A stretch of 64,000 nucleotides of DNA from Arthrobacter bambusae (GTDB lineage Bacteria; Actinomycetota; Actinomycetes; Actinomycetales; Micrococcaceae). Position 1 is the stretch's first letter; each line of letters begins with the position of its first letter. The stretch spans positions 124,001 to 188,000 of the forward strand of contig NZ_JAUSSZ010000009.1 of assembly GCF_030812595.1 (NCBI RefSeq), read 5' to 3'. Shown one piece after another: positions 7,118 through 15,951 of this stretch. The position numbers were made by a program, and so were the translations under genes. Below the pieces are notes generated by a model. The model did no database searches. It was given only the letters and a program-made list of their open reading frames with translations, and had not been told where the DNA came from.

Positions 7118-8503
7118 ATGAGCGTAGGACAACGCTCCGCAGGCGCAACCGCCAATGGCCCAGAAGGTAAAGGCGCAGGCCTGAAGAAAATCGTTGCCGC
7201 CTCGATGGTGGGCACCGTGGTGGAATGGTACGAATTCTTCCTCTACGCCACCGCCGCAACGCTGGTTTTCGGCAAGTACTTCTTCCCGCCCACCGGGAAC
7301 GACCTTGACGGCATCATCCAGGCATTCCTGACGTACGCGGTGGGCTTCGTGGCCCGGCCCCTGGGCGGGATCGTCTTCGGCCAGATCGGTGACAGGCTCG
7401 GCCGCAAACCCACCCTGCAGCTCACCATCGTGATTGTCGGCGTCTCCACCTTCCTCATGGGCTGCCTTCCCGGCTTCGCCGACCTCGGATACTGGGCGCC
7501 GGCCATGCTCGTGGCCCTCCGCTTCATCCAAGGCTTTGCACTGGGTGGCGAATGGGGCGGCGCGGTGCTGCTGGTGGCAGAACACAGCCCGAGGGAGTCC
7601 CGCGGATTCTGGTCAAGCTGGCCGCAGGCCGCGGTTCCCGTCGGCAACCTCCTCGCCACGCTGGTCCTGTTCATCATGTCCACCACCCTGAGCAGTGCAG
7701 CCTTCCTCGGCTGGGGATGGCGTGTGGCCTTCTGGCTCTCCGCCGTGATCGTCTTCGTCGGCTACTACATTCGCACCCACGTGACCGAGGCCCCGATCTT
7801 CCTCGAAGCGAAGGCCCAAGTGGAGAAGGAACAAGCCGTCAGCTACGGCGTCGGTGAGGTCATCCGCAAGTACCCCAAGGGCATCCTGCAGGCCATGGGA
7901 CTCAGGCTCGCCGAGAACATCATGTACTACCTCGTGGTGAGCTTCTCCATCGTGTACCTCAAGACCGTGGACAAGTACGACACCTCGTCCTTGCTGCTCG
8001 CCCTGCTGATCGCACACGTCGTCCACTTCCTGGTCATTCCGCAGCTGGGCCGCCTGGCAGACACCTGGGGACGTAAGCCGGTTTACCTGGTCGGTGCCAT
8101 CAGTTGCGCCGCCTGGCCGTTCTTCGCCTTCCCCATGTTCGACACCAAGAACGCCGTGGTGATCGTTGCCGCCGTCACCATCGGCCTCTGCCTGCACGGC
8201 TTCATGTACGCGGGTCAGCCAGCAATCATGACCGAACTCTTCCCCACCCGTATGCGCTATTCGGGCGTCTCCCTTGGCTCGCAGGTCACCTCGATCTTTG
8301 CCGGTTCGCTCGCCCCGCTGCTGGCCACCCAGTGGCTCAAGGACACCGGATCGTGGCTGCCCACCGCCATTTACCTGGCGATCTCCTGCGCAATTACCGC
8401 CGTCGTCGTCTTGACGCTCAAAGAGACCCGCGGCGTGGCGCTGGAAGACGTCGACAAAGCCGACGCCGTTCGCCACGGCCTCCCCATCGGGGCGCACGCG
8501 TGA
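7118..8503 (+). CDS. MFS transporter, metabolite:H+ symporter (MHS) type
   Basis: This 461-residue, 12-helix transporter carries MHS-family hallmarks: ASMVGTVVEWYEFFLYATAA at helix 1, the GQIGDRLGRKPTL loop between helices 2 and 3, and RFIQGFALGGEWGGAVLLVAEHSP. MHS members import organic acids, proline, betaine and the like with protons. The start at 7118 was preferred over the ATG six bases earlier because AAGGAG at 7106-7111 is then correctly spaced. Its stop overlaps the start of the hydroxybutyrate dehydrogenase (GTGA), so 3-hydroxybutyrate is a reasonable guess for its substrate. Confidence 0.85.
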   Translation: MSVGQRSAGATANGPEGKGAGLKKIVAASMVGTVVEWYEFFLYATAATLVFGKYFFPPTGNDLDGIIQAFLTYAVGFVARPLGGIVFGQIGDRLGRKPTLQLTIVIVGVSTFLMGCLPGFADLGYWAPAMLVALRFIQGFALGGEWGGAVLLVAEHSPRESRGFWSSWPQAAVPVGNLLATLVLFIMSTTLSSAAFLGWGWRVAFWLSAVIVFVGYYIRTHVTEAPIFLEAKAQVEKEQAVSYGVGEVIRKYPKGILQAMGLRLAENIMYYLVVSFSIVYLKTVDKYDTSSLLLALLIAHVVHFLVIPQLGRLADTWGRKPVYLVGAISCAAWPFFAFPMFDTKNAVVIVAAVTIGLCLHGFMYAGQPAIMTELFPTRMRYSGVSLGSQVTSIFAGSLAPLLATQWLKDTGSWLPTAIYLAISCAITAVVVLTLKETRGVALEDVDKADAVRHGLPIGAHA

Positions 8504-9243
8504 GCCTGGAGGGCCGCAAGGCCCTGGTCACCGGCGGAGCGAGCGGCATCGGCGCGGCCTGTGCCACGGCCCTCGCCGCGCGGGGCGCGAAAGTTGTAGT
8601 GGCCGACGTCGATGCCGCGGGAGCCACGGCGCTCGCCGACAAGCTGGGCGGCACCGCCTGGGCCGTCGACCTGCTCGATACGGAGGCGCTCGCCGGACTC
8701 AGCCTGGATTGCGACATCCTCGTCAACAATGCTGGCATCCAGAAGGTTGCCCCCATCGAGGAGTTCGAGCCGGCGGACTTCCGCCGCATCATGACCCTCA
8801 TGCTCGAGGCGCCGTTCCTGCTCATCCGGGCCGCCCTTCCGCACATGTACGCCAACGGATTCGGCCGGATCATCAACATTTCCTCGGTCCACGGGCTGCG
8901 GGCGTCGGCGTTCAAGAGCGCGTATGTCTCGGCCAAACACGGCCTTGAGGGCCTCAGCAAAGTGACGGCCCTCGAAGGCGGCCAGCACGGGGTCACCTCG
9001 AACTGCATCAACCCGGGCTACGTGCGCACACCGCTCGTCGAGAAGCAGATTGCGGACCAGGCCCTGCTCCATGGCATCCCTGAATCCGAGGTCCTGGCGA
9101 AGGTCATGCTGACCGAGTCGGCGGTCAAGCGCCTCGTGGAGCCGGAGGAAGTGGCGTCGCTGGCCGCGTGGATAGCGTCCGACGACGCCGGCATGGTCAC
9201 CGGGGCCAGCTACACGATGGACGGAGGCTGGTCCGCCCGCTAA
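8500..9243 (+). CDS. 3-hydroxybutyrate dehydrogenase (SDR family)
   Basis: This 247-residue short-chain dehydrogenase has the cofactor motif TGGASGIG near residue 10, the NNAG motif, and catalytic Tyr142 and Lys146 in YVSAK. The segments SSVHGLRASAFKSAYVSAKHG and GYVRTPLVEKQIADQA match bacterial 3-hydroxybutyrate dehydrogenases specifically. It oxidises (R)-3-hydroxybutyrate to acetoacetate with NAD. The GTG start overlaps the transporter stop, so transport and first oxidation are coupled. Acetoacetate could then pass to the CoA-transferase and thiolase at 44-47 kb. Its stop overlaps the convergent HTH gene by four bases. Confidence 0.85.
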   Translation: MSLEGRKALVTGGASGIGAACATALAARGAKVVVADVDAAGATALADKLGGTAWAVDLLDTEALAGLSLDCDILVNNAGIQKVAPIEEFEPADFRRIMTLMLEAPFLLIRAALPHMYANGFGRIINISSVHGLRASAFKSAYVSAKHGLEGLSKVTALEGGQHGVTSNCINPGYVRTPLVEKQIADQALLHGIPESEVLAKVMLTESAVKRLVEPEEVASLAAWIASDDAGMVTGASYTMDGGWSAR

Positions 9244-9452
9244 CCGGGATTGTCCTCGGCCTCGGCCACGGCGGAATGCTCAATGTAGGACTCCACCGCC
9301 GATTCCGGAACGCGATAGGACCGCCCGAACCGCACTGCGTGGATGGCGTGCGAGTTCACCAGGCGGTAGACGGTCATCCGGGATACCCGCAAGGCCTGGG
9401 CAACCTCGGCGATTGTCATGAATCGGTTGGCTGGAATGCCGGCAGTGGCCAT
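9240..9452 (-). CDS. Small helix-turn-helix protein, excisionase/BldC-like
   Basis: This 70-residue protein is essentially one winged HTH of the MerR/excisionase type: RFMTIAEVAQALRVSRMTVYRLVNSHAIHAVRFGRSYRVPESAVESYI. Such short proteins are common in actinobacterial chromosomes as regulators and do not by themselves indicate a mobile element. No integrase or phage gene is nearby. It starts two bases after the upstream 94-residue gene and is probably co-transcribed with it. Its target is unknown. Confidence 0.8.
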   Translation of the reverse strand: MATAGIPANRFMTIAEVAQALRVSRMTVYRLVNSHAIHAVRFGRSYRVPESAVESYIEHSAVAEAEDNPG

Positions 9453-9454
9453 GT

Positions 9455-9739
9455 TCACCACGCCTTCTTCAACTGGCGGTAGTCGTAGTAGACCACCGTT
9501 CCACTCCTTGGCGTGACGGTTCGCAAGCCGACCGATGAGCCCTTGATCTCGGTAACCACCCCTTCTTGGTGGCCGTTGAAAGGATCGTCGCCGGCCACGT
9601 AATCGCCCACCTTGAAAGGGGATGATGCCGTCCTGATCCGCACCGAAGCGCGGGAGAGTGCCTGCCTGAATCTCGCGGCCAGGGCGCGGCGGTGCTGCAT
9701 GCGCATCCGAGCAGCGTGCTTTCCGTAAGGATCGAACAT
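9455..9739 (-). CDS. Small basic protein with KOW/SH3-like strand region
   Basis: This 94-residue protein is not a recognised family. It has a very basic N-terminal helix rich in Arg and Ala (about residues 9-38), followed by a beta-rich part SPFKVGDYVAGDDPFNGHQEGVVTEIKG that looks like a KOW or SH3-type barrel used in nucleic-acid or ribosome binding. AGGGAG precedes the ATG at good spacing, and the gene lies directly upstream of the HTH gene on the same strand. A nucleic-acid-associated role is only a guess. Confidence 0.6.
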   Translation of the reverse strand: MFDPYGKHAARMRMQHRRALAARFRQALSRASVRIRTASSPFKVGDYVAGDDPFNGHQEGVVTEIKGSSVGLRTVTPRSGTVVYYDYRQLKKAW

Positions 9740-9992
9740 CTGGACCACTCCCTTGCAGCTTCGATGCGCCCAGCGTAGGCAGCGACCACACGCAACACAT
9801 GAGTGACTTTCACCCGTTATTGCACATGGGTCACTCAGGTCACTTGGACCACTACTTGGACAAGGACCTGAAGGGAAACGAGTGGTCGCCGAAGTAGTCC
9901 GGGCTAAAGACGGGTAGGGGCTACGCATGCCGGGCGGGCGAACAGTCCCTACGCTCGAAGCAAATGTTCCGTCAGGTCTGGGAGGGGGAACA

Positions 9993-10676
9993 ATGAGGCG
10001 AGCGGCAAAAACAGGAATCGTCGTTGCGGGAGTGGTGGCGGTGGGGTTGGCGGGGGCGATCACCCTCAACGCCACGCAGACATCGTCGAGTTCGAATGCC
10101 GGAGCGGCGCCGTCGGCTGCCGTCAGCGCAGTGGCTTCCGCGCTTGGTGCGAACAAGACGCCGACCGCGACGCCGGGCGCCACCGTTTCGGCGCCAGCCG
10201 CCAACGCGCCGGCCAGCGCGGCGCCATCAAGCCAGGCGCCTGTCCCTGCATCGACGGACAGTCCCAAGCCCGATGCGCCAGTCGCACCGGGCCCGGCGCC
10301 TGCGCCTGCTCCGGCTGCACCCGCTCCTGTGGTGCCTGCTCCGGCGGCCCCTGCTCCTGCGGCCCCTGCTCCTGCGGCCCAAGGCCTCGACGCGGCCGGG
10401 GTCCAGCGTGTCGAGGACAGCTGCACCGCCAGGCTGCAAAGCGATGCAGCACACTCCGCGATAGTGACCGGAACGGTAGTGCCACGGCCTTTCACCGTTG
10501 TCTCCATCGCCTTCTCCGGAAACCCCATGCCATCCAAGGGGGCCTCCGGTGTGGCGTCGTACGACATCCTCATGAAGATCACCACCAAGCTTGTTGATGG
10601 TGCTGCCCAGGACAGCGTGCGGGTTTGCCGGGTCTACGACTCGGATTCACACGTGGATTGGCTTCCGGCCGGCTGA
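9993..10676 (+). CDS. Membrane-anchored or secreted Ala/Pro-rich protein
   Basis: This 227-residue protein begins with a basic stretch and a hydrophobic segment (about residues 8-26, TGIVVAGVVAVGLAGAITL), which acts as a signal peptide or anchor. Residues 40-150 are a low-complexity Ala/Pro/Ser linker with several PAPAAPAP-type repeats, consistent with spanning the cell wall. The C-terminal ~90 residues form a compact domain with two cysteines (SCTARLQ and VRVCRVY) that could form a disulphide. A strong GGAGGGGGAA precedes the ATG at 9993. The function is not recognised. Confidence 0.65.
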   Translation: MRRAAKTGIVVAGVVAVGLAGAITLNATQTSSSSNAGAAPSAAVSAVASALGANKTPTATPGATVSAPAANAPASAAPSSQAPVPASTDSPKPDAPVAPGPAPAPAPAAPAPVVPAPAAPAPAAPAPAAQGLDAAGVQRVEDSCTARLQSDAAHSAIVTGTVVPRPFTVVSIAFSGNPMPSKGASGVASYDILMKITTKLVDGAAQDSVRVCRVYDSDSHVDWLPAG

Positions 10677-10750
10677 CTCCACAAGTGCATCAGGGCCTGC
10701 GGCCTAGGACTTGGCGCCTGTGAGGGCCAGCGTTCCGCCGAGCCCGATCA

Positions 10751-11338
10751 TCATGACGCCGCCCGTGGCACCAACCTGGCGATCCGGCGCGGGGAACGGG
10801 CAAACCAGTGGCGTGCGGTGCCCGCGGCAAGGGCCCAGATGCTGTCGGAAATCAGTGCAATCAGCAGGAAAGCAACCCCCAGCTCCGCGAGCTGAAGCGG
10901 AATACTGCCGCTTGAATACTCCACGAACTGGGGCAGCACCGCCACGAAGAAAACGATCGACTTCGGGTTGCTCGCTCCGACGATGAAGCCCTCGCGGATC
11001 AGACGCCACATGGATCGCGACGGCGCCGGCCCGGCCGCCGTCGAACGCCCGCCGCGGTGACGTATCGCCTGCACCCCGAGGTAGATCAAGTAGGCTGCGC
11101 CGGCGAACTTGATGATGGTGAACAGCACGATCGACTGGGCCAGGACCGTGCCGAGCCCCAATGCCACGGCAATGATCTGCGGAATCATGCCCAGGGCGTT
11201 CCCCAGGACGCTGAGGAGCCCGCCTTTGCGGCCTAGGGCGAGGGAACGTCCAATCACGAACAGCACGCTTGGACCGGGGACGGCGATGAGGACCAGGGCG
11301 GTCAGCGCAAAAGCCAGGAGGTTGGTGAGCGGAACCAT
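10751..11338 (-). CDS. LysE family translocator, frameshifted near the C-terminus
   Basis: This is a LysE/RhtB-type amino-acid exporter: the N-terminus LLAFALTALVLIAVPGPSVLFVIGRSLALGRKGG carries the family's PGP motif, followed by GFIVGASNPKSIVFFVAVLPQF. The open frame stops at 10751, but the expected last helix, GATGGVMMIGLGGTLALTG, continues in another frame to a stop at 10704. A single missing base near 10771, most simply a CCC run reduced to CC, accounts for the break. As written, the protein lacks its final membrane helix, so this may be a pseudogene or a sequencing error. The ATG is at 11338. Confidence 0.75.
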   Translation of the reverse strand: MVPLTNLLAFALTALVLIAVPGPSVLFVIGRSLALGRKGGLLSVLGNALGMIPQIIAVALGLGTVLAQSIVLFTIIKFAGAAYLIYLGVQAIRHRGGRSTAAGPAPSRSMWRLIREGFIVGASNPKSIVFFVAVLPQFVEYSSGSIPLQLAELGVAFLLIALISDSIWALAAGTARHWFARSPRRIARLVPRAAS

Positions 11339-11420
11339 GCCTGATAATAGCGCGGGCCTGCGATGACGGTCGATGGCTGGTGGCGGGCCGCCGTCGTCGT
11401 CCTGGTCCCCATCGGGCGCG

Positions 11421-12893
11421 CTAGGAGCGTTCGGCGACCACGGGAATCGAGGCTGTCTCGTCGACGAGGTCGGCCCGCACTCGGCCGCCACCTCGAACCC
11501 ACAGCTTGTATGCGAGCACCAGCAACCCGAGCCAGACAGCGCCGACGTATAGGGCCACACGGGTGTCCTCAAAGACGCCCAGGATGACGATCACCAAGGC
11601 CATGAAGGCGATGGTCAACACAGACGCTGCCGGCCACCATGGCGACGCGAATTCCGACGCCGGGAGTCCTTTGCGCCTGATCTCGCGCTTCATGGCGACG
11701 TGCGATGCGAGGATCATGACCCACACCCACACTGTCGCGAAGGTGGCGATGGAAGCGATCACCAGGAACACGTCCTCCGGGATCACCGCATTCAGCACCA
11801 CGCCAACCAACAAGATGCCGCCCATGAGGACTACGGTCATCCACGGAACGCCATGCCTGGAGATCTTGCCGAAGCTCTTGGGAGCATGTCCTTGCTGGGA
11901 AAGTCCGAAGAGGATGCGTCCGGCGCCGAAAATGTCGCTATTGATGGCTGAGAGCGCAGAGGTGATGACCACGGCATTGAGGATGTGGGGCGCCGCAGGA
12001 ATACCGAGGCCGCTGAAGATCTGCACGAACGGGCTGCCGTTGTTCCCGATTTCATTCCACGGGAACAAGCTCATGAGCACACCAAGCGTCAGCACGTAGA
12101 ACAGGAGCACGCGTACCGGGACGGTGTTGACGGCCTGGGGAATGACTTTCTTGGGGTCGGCGGCTTCGCCGGCCGTGATGCCGATCGTCTCGATCCCGCC
12201 GAAGGCGAACATGACGACGGCGAACGAGGCCAAGAGTCCGCCGAAACCGTTCGGGAACAGGCCGCCATGGTCAACGAGGTTCCCCAGCCCCGGTGCCACA
12301 CCGCCGTTGCCGGAGTGGAAGCCGAACACAATGATCGCAGCGCCGCCCGCAATCATGGCGATGATCGCCACCACCTTGATAAGCGAGAACCAAAACTCGA
12401 GTTCCCCGAAGACCTTGACGCTCAGGAGGTTCATGGCGCCAAGGAGCAGGATGATCGCCAGGACCCAGATCCATCGGTCCACTTGTGGGAACCAAAAGCC
12501 CATGTAGATACTGAACGCGGTCACGTCCGCGATCGCGACGATGGCCATTTCGAAGACGTAGGTCCATCCGGTGACGAACCCTGCCAGCGGCCCGAGGTAG
12601 CGGCTGGCGTACTGGCCGAACGAGCCGGAGACGGGGTGGCGGACGGCCATTTCGCCGAGGGCACGCATCACCATGAAGACGGCTGCGCCACCGATCATGT
12701 ATGCGAAGAGAACCGCGGGCCCGGCCTTTTGGATCGCGGACGCGGAACCGTAGAAGAGGCCCGTGCCGATGGCCGAACCGAGGGCCATGAAGCGGATGTG
12801 GCGGACATTGAGGCCGCGGCTCAGCGCGGTGCCAACCGCGCTTTCAACGGCTTTGGCCGGTGATGTCCTCTCGGCCGTTGGGGCTTGCTGCAT
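11421..12893 (-). CDS. Amino acid permease (APC/AAT family), probable histidine permease
   Basis: This 490-residue, 12-helix permease has the AAT-family N-terminus [35 protein letters not shown] and later [24 protein letters not shown]. These proteins import amino acids with protons. It is divergent from the hut-type IclR regulator, and the shared 297-bp gap holds two copies of the palindrome also found ahead of hutU and hutG. On that basis it is probably the histidine uptake system, although sequence alone does not separate His from Pro or aromatic permeases. Confidence 0.8.
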   Translation of the reverse strand: MQQAPTAERTSPAKAVESAVGTALSRGLNVRHIRFMALGSAIGTGLFYGSASAIQKAGPAVLFAYMIGGAAVFMVMRALGEMAVRHPVSGSFGQYASRYLGPLAGFVTGWTYVFEMAIVAIADVTAFSIYMGFWFPQVDRWIWVLAIILLLGAMNLLSVKVFGELEFWFSLIKVVAIIAMIAGGAAIIVFGFHSGNGGVAPGLGNLVDHGGLFPNGFGGLLASFAVVMFAFGGIETIGITAGEAADPKKVIPQAVNTVPVRVLLFYVLTLGVLMSLFPWNEIGNNGSPFVQIFSGLGIPAAPHILNAVVITSALSAINSDIFGAGRILFGLSQQGHAPKSFGKISRHGVPWMTVVLMGGILLVGVVLNAVIPEDVFLVIASIATFATVWVWVMILASHVAMKREIRRKGLPASEFASPWWPAASVLTIAFMALVIVILGVFEDTRVALYVGAVWLGLLVLAYKLWVRGGGRVRADLVDETASIPVVAERS

Positions 12894-13039
12894 GCGAATA
12901 CCTTCTCGTCATTGGGAGGGGGACTGTTAACCAGCAGACCATCCCGCAGCGCCCTGTGATGGGCCTCACGGCGCATCGTTGTCTCGGTTCTCAGACGCTG
13001 CGCCGGGATGGTTGGTAGCCGGGGTGACTTGTCCACGAA

Positions 13040-13057
13040 TGTCTGGAATTCCAGACA
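13040..13057. promoter_or_regulatory. Probable HutR operator 1 (perfect 18-bp palindrome)
   Basis: TGTCTGGAATTCCAGACA is a perfect palindrome in the gap between the permease and the IclR gene, 147 bp upstream of the permease start. Its core resembles the HutR (IclR-type) operator described in corynebacteria, as I recall it. Three related sites occur at 13108, 14008 and 19471. Confidence 0.75.
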
Positions 13058-13107
13058 GCTTAATGTTCTGATTGGCTTTCAGGTCCGCTCCGGGAGGCGC
13101 ACGCTTA

Positions 13108-13125
13108 AGTACGGGATCCCGGACA
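13108..13125. promoter_or_regulatory. Probable HutR operator 2
   Basis: AGTACGGGATCCCGGACA matches the 18-bp hut palindrome at most positions and lies 65 bp upstream of the IclR start, suggesting autoregulation. It is the weakest of the four sites. Confidence 0.5.
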
Positions 13126-13190
13126 CCTGCATTGCCGCCTTTGTGGCGGAAGGGGCTAGCCGGGCATTACCGTGCACTCGAAGAGGAGCC

Positions 13191-13994
13191 ATGACTACAC
13201 AGCCGTCCACTCAAGGCCGGGCCACTTCCAAGGTCCCCGCCGCCGAGAACACCCTGCGCATCCTGAAGCTGCTCGCTTCCAGGCGTGGCCCGATGGCAGC
13301 GTCCAACATCGCCACCGCGCTTGGCCTGCCCCGGTCCAGTGTTTATCACCTGCTTGGAGTCATGGAGGCCAACGGCTTCGTCCTTCACCTCCATGAAGAG
13401 CAGCGCTATGGGCTGGGAATCAGTGCCTTCGAACTCAGTTCGGCGTACTCGCGGCAAGAGCCGTTGTCACGGCTCGGCCGCCCCATGCTTGCCGCACTCG
13501 TGGATGCGATCGGCGAGAGCGCGCACTTGGCCGTCCTGCACGGCCGCGATGTGCTCTACATCGTGGAGGAACGGGCCAAGAACCGTCCGTCCCTTGTGAC
13601 CGACGTCGGGGTCCGCCTTCCAAGCCACCTCACCGCGAGCGGGCGCGCGATTCTTGCCGCCCTGCCGAAATCGCAGGTGAGGGCCCTGTACCCGAATGCC
13701 GCCGCCTTTACGGCCCGGCACGAGATGGAATCGCCCATCATGAAGTACTCGGCCCTGTCCTCGCATTTGGACCAGGTCCGGCAGCGCGGGTATGCCACCG
13801 AACACGGCGAAGTCACGCCCGGCTTTGGCTCAGTGGCCGCCGCCGTCACCGATCACCTGGGATGGCCGACGGCGGCAGTCGCCGTGACATTCCTGGAGGA
13901 CCGTGTGCCGGTGGAAGAATGGCCCGCGCTGGCTGCCCGAATCCAGAAAACGGCGGACGAGCTGTCGATCCGCATCCACGGCCGCCCGTCCTGA
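13191..13994 (+). CDS. hutR: IclR family regulator of histidine utilisation
   Basis: This 267-residue protein has an N-terminal winged HTH (AAENTLRILKLLASRRGPMAASNIATALGLPRSSVYHLLGVME, about residues 16-60) and an IclR effector domain ending in LAARIQKTADELSIRIHG. A GAGGAG precedes the ATG at 13191. It sits directly upstream of hutU in the same direction and divergent from an amino-acid permease. Four matching palindromes ahead of the permease, itself, hutU and hutG make it the likely hut regulator, responding to histidine or urocanate. The symbol is assigned by context. Confidence 0.85.
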   Translation: MTTQPSTQGRATSKVPAAENTLRILKLLASRRGPMAASNIATALGLPRSSVYHLLGVMEANGFVLHLHEEQRYGLGISAFELSSAYSRQEPLSRLGRPMLAALVDAIGESAHLAVLHGRDVLYIVEERAKNRPSLVTDVGVRLPSHLTASGRAILAALPKSQVRALYPNAAAFTARHEMESPIMKYSALSSHLDQVRQRGYATEHGEVTPGFGSVAAAVTDHLGWPTAAVAVTFLEDRVPVEEWPALAARIQKTADELSIRIHGRPS

Positions 13995-14007
13995 CCCGTC
14001 CCGGTTG

Positions 14008-14025
14008 AGTCTGGCATTCCGGACA
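14008..14025. promoter_or_regulatory. Probable HutR operator 3
   Basis: AGTCTGGCATTCCGGACA is an 18-bp near-palindrome 97 bp upstream of hutU and just after the IclR stop. It differs from operator 1 at only a few positions. Confidence 0.7.
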
Positions 14026-14122
14026 GCACCCACCATAAAGCCGTTCCAAGACTGTTGCGGAGGGGCTCTACTGGATACAGAAGGACTTCCACCTAGCAAC
14101 CTCCAGAGACGAAGGAGTCATC

Positions 14123-15865
14123 ATGGCACCCGCCGATTTCACTACCGGAGCCCGTCCGGTCAAGGCCCCCCGTGGCACTGAGCTCACTGCCAAGTCGTGG
14201 CAGACGGAGGCTCCGCTGCGGATGTTGATGAATAACCTGGACCCCGAGGTCGCGGAGCGTCCGGATGACCTGGTCGTGTATGGGGGCACGGGCCGTGCTG
14301 TCCGGTCCTGGGCCGCGTTCGATGCGATCACCCGCACCTTGGAGACGATGGAGAAGGACGAGACCCTCCTGGTCCAGTCCGGCAAGCCGGTGGGCGTGTT
14401 CCGGACCCATGAGTGGGCGCCGCGGGTGCTGCTGGCGAACTCGAACCTGGTGGGTGACTGGGCGACGTGGCCCGAGTTCCGCCGCCTCGAGGCCGAGGGC
14501 CTGATGATGTACGGGCAGATGACGGCCGGGTCCTGGATTTACATCGGCACCCAGGGCATCCTGCAGGGCACGTACGAAACGTTCGCCGCGGTGGGCAATA
14601 AGCTCAGGGCCGCTAGGCAAGACGCTGGCAGGCACTCGGCCCCCGTCGTCGAAGGCTCCACCGAAGGCCCCCTCGCCGGCACCCTGACCCTGACCGGTGG
14701 TTGCGGCGGCATGGGCGGCGCGCAGCCGCTGGCCGTGACGCTGAACGACGGTGCCTGCCTGATCGTGGATGTGGACGAGTCCCGCCTGCGCCGCCGCGCG
14801 GGCAAGCGCTACCTGGACGAAGTCGAGACCGACCTCGACGCCGCGATCGCCAAGGTCCAGAAGGCCAAGGCCGAGCGCCGCGGCTGGTCCGTCGGGTATG
14901 TCGGAAATGCCGCAGAGGTCTTCCCCGAACTGCTGCGCCGCCACCAGGCCGGCGAGCTGACCATCGACGTCGTCACCGACCAGACCAGCGCCCACGACCC
15001 CCTGTCCTACCTGCCCGAAGGCATCACCGTGGAGGACTGGCACCGCGAGGCCGAGGCCGATCCGGAAGGCTTCACCAAGAAGGCGCAGGCCTCCATGGCC
15101 CGCCATGTACAGGCCATGGTCGAGTTCCAGGACGCCGGCGCCGAAGTGTTCGACTACGGCAACTCCATCCGCGACGAAGCCCGCAAGGGCGGCTACGAGC
15201 GCGCGTTCGAGTTCCCCGGCTTCGTTCCGGCGTACATCCGCCCGCTGTTCTGCGAGGGCCTGGGCCCGTTCCGCTGGGTCGCGCTGTCCGGTGACCCGGA
15301 AGACATCCGCGTCACGGACGAAGCCATCAAGGAACTCTTCCCTGAGAACACCCACCTGCACAAGTGGATCGACGCCGCGCAGGACCGCGTGGAGTTCGAA
15401 GGCCTCCCGGCACGCATCTGCTGGCTGGGCTACGGCGAACGCGCCAAGGCCGGCCTGCTGTTCAACCAGCTCGTGAAGGAAGGCAAGGTCAAGGCCCCCA
15501 TCGTGATCGGCCGCGACCACCTGGACTCCGGCTCCGTGGCCTCCCCGTACCGCGAGACCGAGGCCATGGCCGACGGTTCGGACGCGATCGCCGACTGGCC
15601 CCTGCTCAACGCCCTCATCAACACCTCCTCGGGTGCCACCTGGGTTTCCATCCACCACGGCGGTGGCGTGGGCATCGGACGCTCGCTGCACGCCGGCCAG
15701 GTCTCCGTCGCCGACGGCACCGACCTCGCCGCCGAAAAGCTCGAACGCCTCCTCACCAACGACCCCGGCATGGGCGTCATCCGCCACGTCGACGCCGGCT
15801 ACGACCGCGCCGTCGAGGTCGCCAAGGAACGCGGCGTCCGCATCCCCATGACCGAATCGCTTTAG
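14123..15865 (+). CDS. hutU: Urocanate hydratase
   Basis: This 580-residue cytoplasmic enzyme converts urocanate to 4-imidazolone-5-propionate using tightly bound NAD, the second step of histidine degradation. The sequence is characteristic from end to end: [62 protein letters not shown] for the NAD site, and [21 protein letters not shown]. It is about 20 residues longer than usual, partly because of an extra segment around residues 157-175. Operator 3 lies upstream. A 62-bp palindromic repeat separates it from hutH. Confidence 0.97.
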   Translation: MAPADFTTGARPVKAPRGTELTAKSWQTEAPLRMLMNNLDPEVAERPDDLVVYGGTGRAVRSWAAFDAITRTLETMEKDETLLVQSGKPVGVFRTHEWAPRVLLANSNLVGDWATWPEFRRLEAEGLMMYGQMTAGSWIYIGTQGILQGTYETFAAVGNKLRAARQDAGRHSAPVVEGSTEGPLAGTLTLTGGCGGMGGAQPLAVTLNDGACLIVDVDESRLRRRAGKRYLDEVETDLDAAIAKVQKAKAERRGWSVGYVGNAAEVFPELLRRHQAGELTIDVVTDQTSAHDPLSYLPEGITVEDWHREAEADPEGFTKKAQASMARHVQAMVEFQDAGAEVFDYGNSIRDEARKGGYERAFEFPGFVPAYIRPLFCEGLGPFRWVALSGDPEDIRVTDEAIKELFPENTHLHKWIDAAQDRVEFEGLPARICWLGYGERAKAGLLFNQLVKEGKVKAPIVIGRDHLDSGSVASPYRETEAMADGSDAIADWPLLNALINTSSGATWVSIHHGGGVGIGRSLHAGQVSVADGTDLAAEKLERLLTNDPGMGVIRHVDAGYDRAVEVAKERGVRIPMTESL

Positions 15866-15871
15866 CCACCA

Positions 15872-15933
15872 CATCGATTGCTCCGTAAAGGTCGTTTTGG
15901 CCCCCCAAAACGACACTTGCGGAGCAATCGATG
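15872..15933. repeat. 62-bp palindromic intergenic repeat, copy B
   Basis: This is the best-preserved copy, with arms pairing almost completely (CATCGATTGCTCCG on the left, CGGAGCAATCGATG on the right) around a GC-rich centre. It begins seven bases after the hutU stop and ends before the hutH ribosome-binding site. In the hut mRNA it would form a strong hairpin between the two genes, which could stabilise the upstream part or reduce hutH expression. Confidence 0.9.
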
Positions 15934-15951
15934 AGACTTAGGAACAACACC

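Noticed and set aside
9240..9452. Excisionase of a prophage or integrative element
   Set aside because: Only the small HTH protein resembles excisionase; no integrase, attachment sites or phage genes are near, and such proteins are common actinobacterial regulators.
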